Assembly: GCA_016709995.1 (NCBI GenBank)
Contig: JADJLQ010000001.1
Span: 124,001 to 188,000, forward strand
Source: Saprospiraceae bacterium
GTDB taxonomy: Bacteria; Bacteroidota; Bacteroidia; Chitinophagales; Saprospiraceae
Reading direction: 5' to 3'
Length of the DNA: 64,000 nucleotides
Shown here: piece after piece, positions 18,204 to 28,604 of the stretch
How positions within the stretch are numbered: the first letter of the stretch is position 1
How the letters are laid out: every line of letters starts with the position of its first letter
Program-made: the position numbers and the translations under genes
Notes under the pieces: generated by a model
Database searches by the model: none
Told to the model about the DNA's origin: nothing
Seen by the model: only the letters and a program-made list of their open reading frames with translations

Positions 18204-20253
18204 CTATTGTTTTCCTTGCCTGGCTATGCGGTATAGTGTGACTGCCATAACAATAAAACAGAGGGTGCCTAATATATTATATCCTCCGTCACCCAGCCAT
18301 TCATTTAACCTGGGTCCGATGCTGAGTTTGGTATCCATAAACTCCTGATTTTTTACGGAAAGTATGGCTATGATGACACCGGCAAGTGCACCACCCGCTA
18401 CCAGGCCGGTAGCAAATAATTTTCCCTTACTGAGTTCATCATCTTCATCAGTGATGATGGTATCTCTCTTTGACCTCATGTCGACCAGGCCCTTGATCAT
18501 GCCTCCAATAAATATAGGTAGGGTAGTGCTGAGTGGGAGATACAAGCCTACTGCAAAAGATAAAGCATTGGCACCACAAAGTTCTACCACTACAGAGATA
18601 AATGCTCCAACCAATACGAATTGCCAATCCAGGTTGAACGACAATAAACCTTTGACCAGGGTCGCCAGTAAAGTGCCCTGAGGAGCAGGGTATTTATCAG
18701 AACCAATAGCATGAAGGACAGAAGGGTCCAAACCATGGAGATCCTGATCTAAATATCGTATGGTCAATCCGATCACGACGGAAGAGACTACTGTGCCTAT
18801 AAAAAGGGAGATCTGTTGATACCTGGGAGTCGCCCCTAGCAGGTACCCTGTTTTCAGATCTTGAGAGGTATTGCCGGCATTGGCAGCAGCTATACAGATG
18901 ATGGACCCTACGACCATGGCCATCGGTTCGTATGTCTGACCGGTCCAACCCATTACAATAAATATGAGGGCTGTACCCATCAGTGTAGCTATGGTCATAC
19001 CACTAATAGGGTTTGAACTGGTCCCAATCAGGCCCGTGATTCTGCTGGAGACTGTAACAAACAGTATCCCGAACACCAGTATTAAAACACCGATAAAAAT
19101 TTTAGTCAACCAGGTGTCACCAGGAATGCCTGGCAATACAGATAGGATCAAAACCAATGCAAGGCTACCTACCAGCACTACTTTCATACTGACATCTTTG
19201 TCTGTGCGTAGCTCTGCAGGCTGATCTGCACTATTGGCTCTTAATGATTTAAAGCTATTTTTAAACGAGGCGATGATCGTCGGTATAGTTTTGACCAAAG
19301 TCATTAAGCCGCCGGCAGTCACTGCACCTGCACCAATCTGCCTGATGAAAGCTCGATAAAGGGCAATTGAGGTATTGGCAAAACTTCCTGTCTCCGGATC
19401 CCAACCACCTGGCCCGCCAGCAGTCGAAAGGTCTGCTAAGTATCCAAGCTTGATCAATTGATTGGCTATAGTCTCAGCAGGAACCAGGGTTGCAAGCAGA
19501 GGGTTTAAAGCCAACCAGGCTAAAACGCCACCAGCGACCAATACACCGGCAATCCTAGGGCCAATAATGTATCCTACCCCCAAATATTCTGGAGTGATAT
19601 CTGCATTGAGGGTGGCTGATGGTAAAAACTTATTTTTGACCGAAGTGACAAAGGTGGGTGTCTCTGCGATAAAATGAAAGATCTTCTGAAAAACAGCATA
19701 GACCGTAGCAAAGGCAAGACCCAGGTAAGCCGTTTTAGCAAAATCTCCTCCTTTTTCTCCAGCTATCAAAACGGATGCACAAGCAGTTCCTTCTGGATAA
19801 GGCAGATTATCATGCTCTACGATGATCAAGGGTCTTCGAAGTGGGATCATCAGCAAGGTCCCCAGGATGCCGCCCACCATAGCTAAGGTAAGGATCGTGA
19901 GATAGTTAAAATAAGAAGCAGAGGAAACCGACCCATCTGCACTCGCCGACAAAAATAAAAACGCCGGCAATGTGAATGCAACTCCACCTGCGATCGACTC
20001 ACCTGCAGATCCAGTGGTCTGGATAATATTGTTTTCAAGTATAGTGGTATTGAATAATCTTCTACCTATGGAGATAGCCAAAACTGCTATAGGTATGGAA
20101 GCTGACACCGTCAAGCCCGCTTTTAATCCCAGGTACACCGTTGCAGCTCCGAAAACTATCCCAAAAAAAAGCCCCAAGCAGAATGGACTTCCAGGTAAAT
20201 TCCGGCATAATAGTCGAAGAGGGCACATAAGGTTTAAAAGTCTTTTTTTCCAT
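18204..20253 (-). CDS. OPT family oligopeptide transporter, frameshifted near the N-terminus
   Basis: An OPT-family inner-membrane transporter of about 680 residues with many helices. Family elements include GIVFGAATVYLGLKAGLTVSASIP, ENNIIQTTGSAGESIAGG and PYPEGTACASVLIAGE. The long frame starts at 20228 with a non-family leader. A second frame starting with ATG at 20253 (MEKKTFKPYVPSSTIMPEFT) gives the proper N-terminus and joins the first if one T is removed from the eight-T run (20162-20169 on the plus strand), giving GAFFGIVFG. The substrate may be small peptides or metal chelates. Confidence 0.9.
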
Positions 20254-20279
20254 AAGTCTGGTTTAATTTAAAACTGGTA

Positions 20280-20924
20280 TCAACTATATTTTATTTTTTC
20301 ATACCACAGGATCATCTTGTCCACTTCCAGCTCCTGGCTTTCAAGTAGTAATAAGGCATCTTCGAGCGGAGTGGTGCTTTTATCCTTTCTGTTTTCGGCT
20401 TTGTTGATCTGTAATATCTTGAGCTTTGGGCTGGTAAACAAGATCCGTTTTTCTATTTTCTGGATCTTCTGCCTGGTAGCCGCTTCCACTTGTTTGATTT
20501 GGATCTGCAGCTCTTTTTTATTAATATCTATTTGTTTTTTACCCAGTTTGAGTTCAGTGATGATTTCATTTGCCTCTTTTTGATCGTCAGGGGTAGCTTC
20601 TTTCCATCCTTTTAATTGCTCAGAAAGTTCAGTGACCCTGACCATTTCAATTTGCAGTTCATCGATAAGCCTAATGGTCTTTATGAGTCCTGCACCAATC
20701 ATAAATGGGCGTGCAAAAAATGGTTTTGATTGAATGCCGGATTCGATCTCCGCTTTTTTACGGAATAATTCGTCTAGCCGGGACTGGGAGTCAGCCAAAA
20801 AAACTTCAATTTCTTCTATGATATACCGCGCTTGCTGATCCCAATGGTTTACATCAGCAAAACTTTCCAGCGACCATTTATTATCTAAGAGGTTTCCGGC
20901 GAGCTTATCATCATATTTCTCCAT
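20280..20924 (-). CDS. Conserved hypothetical coiled-coil protein
   Basis: A 214-residue soluble protein rich in Lys, Glu and Leu, with no signal peptide and no membrane helix. Residues about 30-65 and 85-175 are predicted by eye to form long helices with heptad-like spacing, so a coiled coil is likely. I do not recognise a family. It lies 26 bases upstream of the OPT transporter and downstream of the POT transporter on the same strand, so it may be cotranscribed with them. Confidence 0.6.
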   Translation of the reverse strand: MEKYDDKLAGNLLDNKWSLESFADVNHWDQQARYIIEEIEVFLADSQSRLDELFRKKAEIESGIQSKPFFARPFMIGAGLIKTIRLIDELQIEMVRVTELSEQLKGWKEATPDDQKEANEIITELKLGKKQIDINKKELQIQIKQVEAATRQKIQKIEKRILFTSPKLKILQINKAENRKDKSTTPLEDALLLLESQELEVDKMILWYEKIKYS

Positions 20925-20994
20925 ATCAAATTTTCAACCCGGGACTTTGTGGTTTAAAATATATAGTCCTGTAAGTTTAAGCCATGGTTGCTTT

Positions 20995-22515
20995 TCATTT
21001 TATTTCTCCCATCAATCTTTTGGTCCAGGGTATCAATACAAACATAATCAAGGCGGCGGCGGCACTGCTGAGAAATACATATAGAAATATTTGTTGTAAT
21101 GGATAAGCTTCAAATAAGCCACCGACCCTACCACCAATCCAGTTGCCCAGAGAGGCTCCTAAAAACCAAATGCCCATCATTTGCCCTACTATTCTCACCG
21201 GGGCAAGTTTGGTCATGGCACTCAACCCAACCGGCGATAAGCAAAGTTCTCCGACTGTATGCAGAAAATAAGTAATCAATAGCCACATCACGCCGACCCG
21301 CTCCTGGCCGCCAGCGATTTTTTGAGCTGCAGGAACCAAAATTAAAAATCCAAGTCCTGCAAATAATAATCCGAAAGTGAATTTTAAAGGGGTAGAAGGT
21401 TCTTTGCCAGCTTTATTCAGCTTTAACCAAAGGATAGCAAATACTGGTGAAAGCAAAAGTATCCACATAGAGTTAACAGACTGCCACCAGGTAGACGGAA
21501 ACTCCGTACCAAAAATTGAATTAACAGTATTGCGATCTGCAAACAAAGTCAAGGTACTGCCGGCTTGTTCGAAAGCGCCCCAAAATAATGCTGCCGCCAG
21601 ATAAAATATGATGATGGCTACAATTCTCTTTTTTTCATCACCATTAAACCCACCAGTCGTAAATAAAAAGAAAAAGTAAACAAAGGGTACTACAATCAAA
21701 GCTATCCCCATCAGATCAGAAAGCCCTGTGACCGTGATTGGATAAATATGAGTAAAATGCAGCAATGCCAGAACTGCGACTCCAATGATAACACCTAACA
21801 ATGCCTTGCTTAAAGTCCTGGAATTTGAAGCCCGATCCCCTTGCAATTCGACAGATTTTAATCCGGCATCCCCCAGGTATTTTCCACCCCATTTGAACAG
21901 AAACAAACCCAATATCATACCTATCCCTACGATCACAAAACCCATGTTCCAATCGATCTTTTGACCTACGTAACCAGCCAGCAGTGGAGCAGTGAATGCG
22001 CCCAAATTGATACCCATGTAAAATATCGAGAATGCACTATCTCTTCGGGGATCGTCTTTGCCGTATAATGAGCCTACCATGGTAGAAACATTAGGCTTAA
22101 GTAATCCTGTCCCTATACAATTAAACAACAGGCCGGTGTAAAATCCGGACTTAGCGGTAGTGAGGCCGATCAATAGGTTGCCAGCTGCTATAAGTACCCC
22201 TCCAAAAAACACTGCATTGCGGGCACCTAAAAACTTGTCTGATATCCAGCCTCCCGGCAGATTAGTAATATATACACCTGATACATACAATGCATACAAT
22301 GCTCCAGCTTCGCCTACACTCATTTCGAGGCCGGGATTTTGTCCCGATACCGCAGCGGTCATATACAAGATTAATAATGCCCTGCCTCCGTAATAACTGA
22401 ACCGCTCCCACATTTCAGTGCCAAATAAAATGGCAAGTCCTGTTGGGTGTTGCTTAAACTGAGGTATGACAATCGCCGCCAGCAAAGCCAAAAAAGCTAT
22501 AAATCCTATGATCAT
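20995..22515 (-). CDS. POT/PTR family proton-dependent oligopeptide transporter
   Basis: A 506-residue MFS-type transporter of the PTR2/POT family, which imports di- and tripeptides with protons. The family's first motif is clear (FGTEMWERFSYYGGRALLILYM, with the ExxERFxYYG pattern at about 33-44). The second motif (GGWISDKFLGARNAVFFGG) and the helix 5 segment FYMGINLGAFTAPLLAGY (FYxxINxG) are also present. About 12-14 helices. With the adjacent OPT transporter this forms a peptide-uptake group. Confidence 0.95.
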   Translation of the reverse strand: MIIGFIAFLALLAAIVIPQFKQHPTGLAILFGTEMWERFSYYGGRALLILYMTAAVSGQNPGLEMSVGEAGALYALYVSGVYITNLPGGWISDKFLGARNAVFFGGVLIAAGNLLIGLTTAKSGFYTGLLFNCIGTGLLKPNVSTMVGSLYGKDDPRRDSAFSIFYMGINLGAFTAPLLAGYVGQKIDWNMGFVIVGIGMILGLFLFKWGGKYLGDAGLKSVELQGDRASNSRTLSKALLGVIIGVAVLALLHFTHIYPITVTGLSDLMGIALIVVPFVYFFFLFTTGGFNGDEKKRIVAIIIFYLAAALFWGAFEQAGSTLTLFADRNTVNSIFGTEFPSTWWQSVNSMWILLLSPVFAILWLKLNKAGKEPSTPLKFTFGLLFAGLGFLILVPAAQKIAGGQERVGVMWLLITYFLHTVGELCLSPVGLSAMTKLAPVRIVGQMMGIWFLGASLGNWIGGRVGGLFEAYPLQQIFLYVFLSSAAAALIMFVLIPWTKRLMGEIK

Positions 22516-22849
22516 GATTGGTTAAGGTTGGTAATAAAAGTTTTAAAAATAGGCAATTATGGTTGAATCGAAAATATTTTTACAAGCCTCTTTTGTTGAA
22601 AAAATGATCAAAAAGATCTCGAAAAATGGTTATTTGAGCTAAATGATAATAATAATTCATCCTCGCTAATCCAAGGGTAAATTTGGATGACTGATAAATG
22701 ACGAAGAAATGGGCTCCTCCTGATTTTCGTCAAGTAGTTAAGCTGCCTTTTTGATAAGTTTGCGGGGTTTTTAGCCATATAGGAAGACTAAACCATTGTC
22801 CAATCCTATAAAATCAATTTATGAATTCAACTCATGCGCTTATTTCAAC
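22516..22849. other. Divergent intergenic region
   Basis: This 334-base AT-rich gap separates the POT transporter (minus) from the PatZ-like gene (plus) and must hold both promoters. TAAGTTTG at 22755-22762 matches the Bacteroidota -7 element TAnnTTTG, about 88 bases before the plus-strand ATG, but no good -33 TTTG is found at the right spacing. No RNA gene, coding region or repeat is apparent. Confidence 0.35.
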
Positions 22850-25564
22850 ATGATACATCAACTCGATAAAATATTTAAACCCAAATCCATTGCTGTGGTG
22901 GGAGCGTCTACCAAAGAAAAAAGTGTAGGACACTCTATTTTTAAGAACCTGGTAGACAATCAATTCCAAGGCAATGTATATCCCATCAACCCCAAAGCTG
23001 GTGAACTATTGGGCCACAAAGCATATCCTGCCTTGGCTGACTTGCCTGAAAAAGTAGATTTGGCAGTCATCGTTGTACCTTCAAAATTAGTGCCTTCTGT
23101 AGTCGAAGAATGCGGTCAGGCCGGGGTCGGCGGACTCATCATCATTTCGGCAGGGTTTAAAGAAGCAGGGGAAGAAGGCGAAAAAATGGTCGAAGCTATT
23201 CTTATCACCTGCCGCAAATACAAAATGAGGTTGATCGGACCTAACTGCCTGGGGACTATTAATCCAAAGCTCGGCATGAACGCGACTTTTGCCAGCAGGA
23301 TGGCTTTGCCCGGGAATATTGCTTTTATATCTCAGAGCGGTGCTCTTTGTTCGTCGATTCTGGATTGGGCCTGTGAACAGAATGTGGGTTTTAGCCATTT
23401 TGTGTCTATCGGATCGATGGTCGATATTGGATTTGCCGAGCTGATTGATTATTTCGGTATGGACCAGGAGACTTCGTGCATACTTATATATATGGAGTCG
23501 CTGACAGAAGCACGCAAATTTATGAGTGCTGCCAGAGCATTTGCCCGATCCAAACCCATTATCATCTTAAAAGCAGGTAGAAGCCTGGCAGGTAGCAAGG
23601 CAGCGATGTCTCATACTGGTACTTTGGCAGGCAATGATGCAGCCTTTGATGCTGCCTTTAAACGCTCAGGATGTGTACGGGTGGAGACGATATCTCAGCT
23701 GTTTAATTGTGCTCAGGCCCTTTCGATGCAGCCCAGGCCAAGGGGCAACAGGTTGGCCATAGTCACCAATGCAGGTGGTCCCGGAGTCTTGGCTACTGAT
23801 TATCTCATCACCAGGGGAGGAGAGCTCGCCAAATTGTCTGAAGCCAGTCTTACCAAACTTAATGCTGCACTTCCGGCGACCTGGAGTCATGGCAATCCGG
23901 TAGATGTACTGGGAGATGCCTCGGCTGAAGATTATCGTATTGCACTTGAAACATGTCTGGCAGATCAGAATGTAGATGGTGTGCTGACGATTCTAACTAC
24001 TCAAACAGTCACCGACCCAATAGGAACAGCCAAAGCACTTGTAGAGGCGAGCAAGAAGTACCATAAACCAATCCTGGCCGCCTGGATGGGTGAGCACGAT
24101 GTGTGGGAAGCAAGGGAAATAATGGAATCCGGCAAAATCCCTAACTATCGATATCCTGAAAGCGCTGTAGATGTATTTACTCAAATGCATCAATACTCAC
24201 TCAATCTGGAATTTTTATATGAGACCCCGCCTGAGGCCCCTCACCGATTTGTGCCTAAAAGAGATGAAGCATGGCATATTCTGAGGACAGCTTTGACTGA
24301 AAAAAGGCATTATTTATTGGAGCACGAAGCGAAGGATCTTATGCGTTGTTATGATCTGCCTGTCGTCAATAGCAGGGTAGTAAAATCTGCTCATGATGCC
24401 GCCAAAGCAGCCCTCGAGTTGGGATTCCCTCTGGTTATGAAAATTATTTCTCCGGATGCACTGCATAAGACGGAAGTAGGTGGAGTCCAGCTTAATATCA
24501 ACTCTGAAAATGAGGCCATTAGAGCCTATGATGAGATCATCTCCTCTCTAAAAAAACATAAACCGGATGCTCACGTAGTTGGAGTACTTGTTGAAAAAAT
24601 GGTTAAGAAGAGATTCGAATTGCTCATTGGTGCTATCCGAGATCCGATATTTGGTCCACTTATTGTTTTTGGACAAGGTGGAGTAGCCGTGGAAGTAATC
24701 AAGGATACTAATTTTGGACTTCCTCCTTTAAATATCGCTTTAGCCAAGCGCATTATTCAAAATACAAGGATCTACCAGCAGTTGAAAGGATTTAGAGGCA
24801 TACCCGGAGTAGATCTGGATGATCTTGCCTTTCAATTGGTAAAGTTCTCTTATATACTTACAGACTATCCGGAAGTGAGGGAAATAGATATCAATCCGTA
24901 TCTCCTGGATGAAAAAGGTGGTGTGGTAGTGGATGCGCGAATCTTACTCGATGATTATCAGCCGCGAAAAAAAGGTCATCCATATCAACATCTTGTGATC
25001 TCCCCTTATCCGGAAAAATATGCCAAACATATCATGCTCCATGATGATCATCAGGTATTGCTACGACCTATTCGACCTGAAGATGAACCTATGGAACTGG
25101 AGATGATCAATACAATCTCTGATCAATCACTGTATTATCGCTTTTTTGGGTACGTGCCAAAGGTAACGCATGATTTTATGATCAGAATGACCCATATAGA
25201 TTATGATCGCGAAATGGCGCTGGTAGCAGAGATCAATGATGGCAAGAAAAAGCAAATGATTGGAGTCGTGAGGATTATCGCTGATGCCTGGAGCGAATCT
25301 GCGGAATTCGCCATCCTGATAGCAGATCCCTGGCAAAACAAGGGTCTTGGCAGTCAGATGATGGATTATATGCTGGAGATCGCCAGAGACAAAGGGATCA
25401 TGAAGATCTACGCCTCCGTATTGGGCATCAATACCCATATGGTCAGAATGTTTAGAGAACGAGGATTTGAACTTAAAAATGAGGATGACGGTGCGTATCG
25501 GGTAAAACTCGATTTAGATCAGGCTATGCCTTTTGTGGCAGAATTGCCTTTTCAACCGCTATAA
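22850..25564 (+). CDS. Acyl-CoA synthetase (NDP-forming) fused to a GNAT acetyltransferase, PatZ-like
   Basis: A 904-residue protein: CoA-binding domain (about 10-130, SIAVVGASTKEKSVGHSIF), succinyl-CoA-ligase-like domain (about 150-460), ATP-grasp domain (about 480-700, with GFPLVMKIISPDALHKTEVGG and EIDINPYL) and a C-terminal GNAT domain (about 735-890, AILIADPWQNKGLGSQMMDY). Proteins of this layout include the lysine acetyltransferase Pat/PatZ, which controls acetyl-CoA synthetase. The SHTGTLAG segment keeps the His that is phosphorylated in ADP-forming acetyl-CoA synthetases. The ATG at 22850 sits just before the CoA-binding fold; the TTG at 22796 would add 18 unlikely residues. Confidence 0.9.
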   Translation: MIHQLDKIFKPKSIAVVGASTKEKSVGHSIFKNLVDNQFQGNVYPINPKAGELLGHKAYPALADLPEKVDLAVIVVPSKLVPSVVEECGQAGVGGLIIISAGFKEAGEEGEKMVEAILITCRKYKMRLIGPNCLGTINPKLGMNATFASRMALPGNIAFISQSGALCSSILDWACEQNVGFSHFVSIGSMVDIGFAELIDYFGMDQETSCILIYMESLTEARKFMSAARAFARSKPIIILKAGRSLAGSKAAMSHTGTLAGNDAAFDAAFKRSGCVRVETISQLFNCAQALSMQPRPRGNRLAIVTNAGGPGVLATDYLITRGGELAKLSEASLTKLNAALPATWSHGNPVDVLGDASAEDYRIALETCLADQNVDGVLTILTTQTVTDPIGTAKALVEASKKYHKPILAAWMGEHDVWEAREIMESGKIPNYRYPESAVDVFTQMHQYSLNLEFLYETPPEAPHRFVPKRDEAWHILRTALTEKRHYLLEHEAKDLMRCYDLPVVNSRVVKSAHDAAKAALELGFPLVMKIISPDALHKTEVGGVQLNINSENEAIRAYDEIISSLKKHKPDAHVVGVLVEKMVKKRFELLIGAIRDPIFGPLIVFGQGGVAVEVIKDTNFGLPPLNIALAKRIIQNTRIYQQLKGFRGIPGVDLDDLAFQLVKFSYILTDYPEVREIDINPYLLDEKGGVVVDARILLDDYQPRKKGHPYQHLVISPYPEKYAKHIMLHDDHQVLLRPIRPEDEPMELEMINTISDQSLYYRFFGYVPKVTHDFMIRMTHIDYDREMALVAEINDGKKKQMIGVVRIIADAWSESAEFAILIADPWQNKGLGSQMMDYMLEIARDKGIMKIYASVLGINTHMVRMFRERGFELKNEDDGAYRVKLDLDQAMPFVAELPFQPL

Positions 25565-26149
25565 CTAGCCTTCCTTCACTTTCTTGTTTACTTCATTCAT
25601 GGCTATCTCTATGCCCGCCAAAGAAAATTGAATAATCCCTTCAGCTCCTTTTAATAACAAAGGGGCTAATAATTTTTTTTCTTCTTTGGTCCAGGGGCTA
25701 AGTACAAAATCTGCCTGTCTGCCCTTGGCAAAATCGCTGCCTACCCCGATCCTCAATCTTGGATAGTTTTTGGACATAATACTTTCCTCAATGCTTTTTA
25801 ATCCATTATGGCCTCCGGAACTCCCATCTTTACGCATCCTGATGGTTCCAAAAGGAATATTGATATCATCCAATACAGCCATGACTTGCTCAGGCTGGAT
25901 TTTGATTTTTTGCATCCAGAATGCTACTGCTTTGCCACTTAGGTTCATATAAGTATCCGGTTTGAGCAGCGTAAGGGATTTGCCTTTCACTTTTATATCA
26001 CATCGCCATCCAAATCGGTCTGTGTGCCATTCACCTCCCACTTTCTCTACCAGGTAATCCAATAATTGGAAACCAACATTATGCCTTGTATCGGCATATC
26101 CGGCACCTGGGTTGCCAAGTCCTACGATCAAATACTTCTTGTCAGACAT
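25565..26149 (-). CDS. pth: Peptidyl-tRNA hydrolase
   Basis: A 194-residue Pth, which releases tRNA from prematurely ended peptidyl-tRNA. The motifs LIVGLGNPGAGYADTRHNVG (residues 7-26, with catalytic His23), KPDTYMNLSGKAV (about 60-72), LDDINIPFG with the catalytic-support Asp, and GGHNGLKSI (about 112-120) are intact. The gene is convergent with the PatZ-like gene and the two stop codons are directly adjacent, leaving no room for a separate terminator. Confidence 0.98.
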   Translation of the reverse strand: MSDKKYLIVGLGNPGAGYADTRHNVGFQLLDYLVEKVGGEWHTDRFGWRCDIKVKGKSLTLLKPDTYMNLSGKAVAFWMQKIKIQPEQVMAVLDDINIPFGTIRMRKDGSSGGHNGLKSIEESIMSKNYPRLRIGVGSDFAKGRQADFVLSPWTKEEKKLLAPLLLKGAEGIIQFSLAGIEIAMNEVNKKVKEG

Positions 26150-26222
26150 ATATTATATTCGTCAGGCAAATTTAGCCAAACATCTGCCAATGTAAATAGT
26201 CATCTATCTTTGAGGGTATACT

Positions 26223-27251
26223 ATGCAAGCATTTGGGAAGTTTGATGTGATCCGCCTAATCCGACATTCGAGTTGGCTGAGGATATGGAATGCAGTCAGG
26301 GTCTTCAGTTCATATTATCTCAGTAAATGGACAGGTAAAGTGTACCAATGGGGTAGCCCTATCAGCATTTCCTTCGAGCCCACTACTGCCTGCAATCTTC
26401 GGTGTCCTGAATGTCCAAGTGGTTTGAGATCCTTCACCAGGCCTACTGGCAATGTGCGCACAGATTTTTTCAGAAGTGCCATAGATCAACTTGCACCTAC
26501 CTTGTCTTCACTTATGTTTTATTTTCAGGGTGAACCTTATATTCACCCGCAGTTTTTAGATATGGTATCTTATGCAGAATCTAAAGGTATCTATACTATT
26601 ACCTCTACCAATGGGCATTTTCTCAGCCAGGCCAACGCTGAAAAAACGATTACCTCAAACCTCAGTCGAATCATCATATCGGTGGATGGTACAAATCAGG
26701 AGACTTACCAAAAATACAGGAAGGAGGGGGATCTTCATCAGGTACTGGAAGGGGCAAAAAGACTGGTGGCTGCCAGATCCAAAGCAGGTGTCCATCATCC
26801 TTATATCATCTTCCAGTTTTTAGTGGTAAAGCCTAATGAACACCAAATACCAGAGATCCACCGATTGGCCAGGGAAATAGGGATAGACGAAGTCAAGTTA
26901 AAGACAGCTCAGCTATATGACTATAAAGATGGACATGAACTTATGCCCCAGCAATCTAAGTACAGCAGGTATCAAAGATTGGAAAATGGACAATTTGCTA
27001 TTAAAAACAAACTGCAAAATCATTGCTGGAAGCTGTGGCACGCATGTGTCATCACCTGGGATGGTACTGTCGTGCCTTGCTGTTTTGATAAAGATGCTTC
27101 ACATAAAATGGGCGATCTAAAAAGCACGAGTTTTAGCCAAATATGGCAAGGCGAGCGCTACCAGGAATTCAGATCTGACCTGATGACCAGCCGTAAATCA
27201 ATAGATATATGTCAGAATTGCACTGAAGGTATTAATGTCTGGGCTGATTAG
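26223..27251 (+). CDS. Radical SAM protein with SPASM domain
   Basis: A 342-residue radical SAM enzyme. The Fe-S cluster motif CNLRCPEC (about 58-65, CxxxCxxC) sits in FEPTTACNLRC, and the SAM-site region follows (YFQGEPYIHP). A C-terminal SPASM-type cysteine set (CWKLWHAC, VPCCFD, CQNC) suggests one or two additional clusters. SPASM proteins modify peptides or other substrates; the length and the IWQGERYQEFR ending resemble a large uncharacterised group. No peptide precursor is seen next to it. TATCTTTG at 26205-26212 resembles a -7 element very close to the start codon. Confidence 0.87.
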   Translation: MQAFGKFDVIRLIRHSSWLRIWNAVRVFSSYYLSKWTGKVYQWGSPISISFEPTTACNLRCPECPSGLRSFTRPTGNVRTDFFRSAIDQLAPTLSSLMFYFQGEPYIHPQFLDMVSYAESKGIYTITSTNGHFLSQANAEKTITSNLSRIIISVDGTNQETYQKYRKEGDLHQVLEGAKRLVAARSKAGVHHPYIIFQFLVVKPNEHQIPEIHRLAREIGIDEVKLKTAQLYDYKDGHELMPQQSKYSRYQRLENGQFAIKNKLQNHCWKLWHACVITWDGTVVPCCFDKDASHKMGDLKSTSFSQIWQGERYQEFRSDLMTSRKSIDICQNCTEGINVWAD

Positions 27252-27483
27252 TTATTTTGGCGAAGTATAGAACTGTAAATGTGCGAAAGACTAAATTAAT
27301 TTTAGGATTTCCATAAGATTCCCTTACCTTTATTGGTTAATAGCAGCGAAGAGGAAGGTCATTTCCATATAAAGAAACTTCTTAATTTATAGTCAATTGG
27401 TTGACATGTCTTTTGAAGAATTATTCAGAGATCTGGCTTGGTATGCTCTGGTTGTAATAAAAATGTAGATCGTGGTAAATTCA

Positions 27484-28533
27484 ATGAGTCCTACTATAAA
27501 TAGTGTGATTTTTCACAAATCTATCTTCCAGGGTAGGCTCGAATTTGGTATTGGAAAAAATATAGAGAAAGCCCTGCAAATGTACCAGATCAGGGCAGAG
27601 CAATATTACCGCAATGAAATTCTGTTCAAGCCAGAACAAATTTTTTGCATAGACGAAGGTTATATTGATATCCCCAGGGTTGTAATGCAGGCTTCTGACA
27701 AATACTTTGCCAATACAATTAATCTCCTGGATTACATAGCACAGTTTGCATCGGCCGGCTCTTTGGGAGGTTGGTTGATCGATGCAGGCAAAGTCCTTCG
27801 TCATAAAATGGTAGAACCCATGAGCGACAAAATCGCTGTCAGGGAATATATCAGAGGAAAAAAACTAATAGGAACAAAAGGTAAAGAAAAAGAAGCCATC
27901 GAAGCTTTAAATCTTGCCATTGAAAGATATGAGCGCCACAGTCAAGCATATGAAAAAAGAGGCTATGTCAATTTTACGCTTAAAAACTTTCATGATGCAT
28001 TGGCTGATTTTAATAAAAGTATAAAGTTTGATGAGCACAATGCCCTGGCTTATTTTGGAAGAGCGCAGGTTTTTCTCGTAGAAAAGGATACCAAAAAGGC
28101 ACTGGCAGACCTGGGTTCGACTATACTTAAATCATTGGCTTTACAGACAGTTCATTGGCAAGCCAGATATCAAAAAGGGGAGCTCCACTTCAATGCAAAG
28201 CAATACAAAGAAGCAGCATTTGAGTTGAAACTATTTTGTGACAGAACATTTGATTCCTCAGACATCAACTATACCAAAAAAAGGGAAGCAGCTTATATGT
28301 ACGCCAGAATATTGATGGCCCAGGAGCATTATGAGGAAGCGGCCTCTAGATTTAATATTGCTTTAGCAGCTATCGAAGCTGATTCAAAATCGGCAAAATT
28401 TACCAAAGCTGATGTCCTTTATCAACGAGGTCTTTCCAAAAAATTGGCAGGGAAAAATGGATTCATGGCTGACATCAAAGAAGCAGCTACCTTGGGAAAT
28501 AAGGAAGCTATCAAAATGCTTCAAACCAAATAA
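27484..28533 (+). CDS. TPR repeat protein
   Basis: A 349-residue protein without a signal peptide. From about residue 125 it contains at least four TPR-like units: AIEALNLAIERYERHSQAYE, then YVNFTLKNFHDALADFNKSI, then a block with AYFGRAQVFLVEKDTKKAL, and later EEAASRFNIALAAI. The N-terminal 120 residues are unassigned, with a short hydrophobic patch near 85-100. Such proteins scaffold protein complexes; the partner is unknown. ATG 27484 was preferred to a GTG four codons upstream. Confidence 0.7.
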   Translation: MSPTINSVIFHKSIFQGRLEFGIGKNIEKALQMYQIRAEQYYRNEILFKPEQIFCIDEGYIDIPRVVMQASDKYFANTINLLDYIAQFASAGSLGGWLIDAGKVLRHKMVEPMSDKIAVREYIRGKKLIGTKGKEKEAIEALNLAIERYERHSQAYEKRGYVNFTLKNFHDALADFNKSIKFDEHNALAYFGRAQVFLVEKDTKKALADLGSTILKSLALQTVHWQARYQKGELHFNAKQYKEAAFELKLFCDRTFDSSDINYTKKREAAYMYARILMAQEHYEEAASRFNIALAAIEADSKSAKFTKADVLYQRGLSKKLAGKNGFMADIKEAATLGNKEAIKMLQTK

Positions 28534-28604
28534 TCCTTAAAGAACATTAATTTCATAGTGATGACTTCGTTTTCACTGGTACACATTGTAATTTTGATAA
28601 GCTG

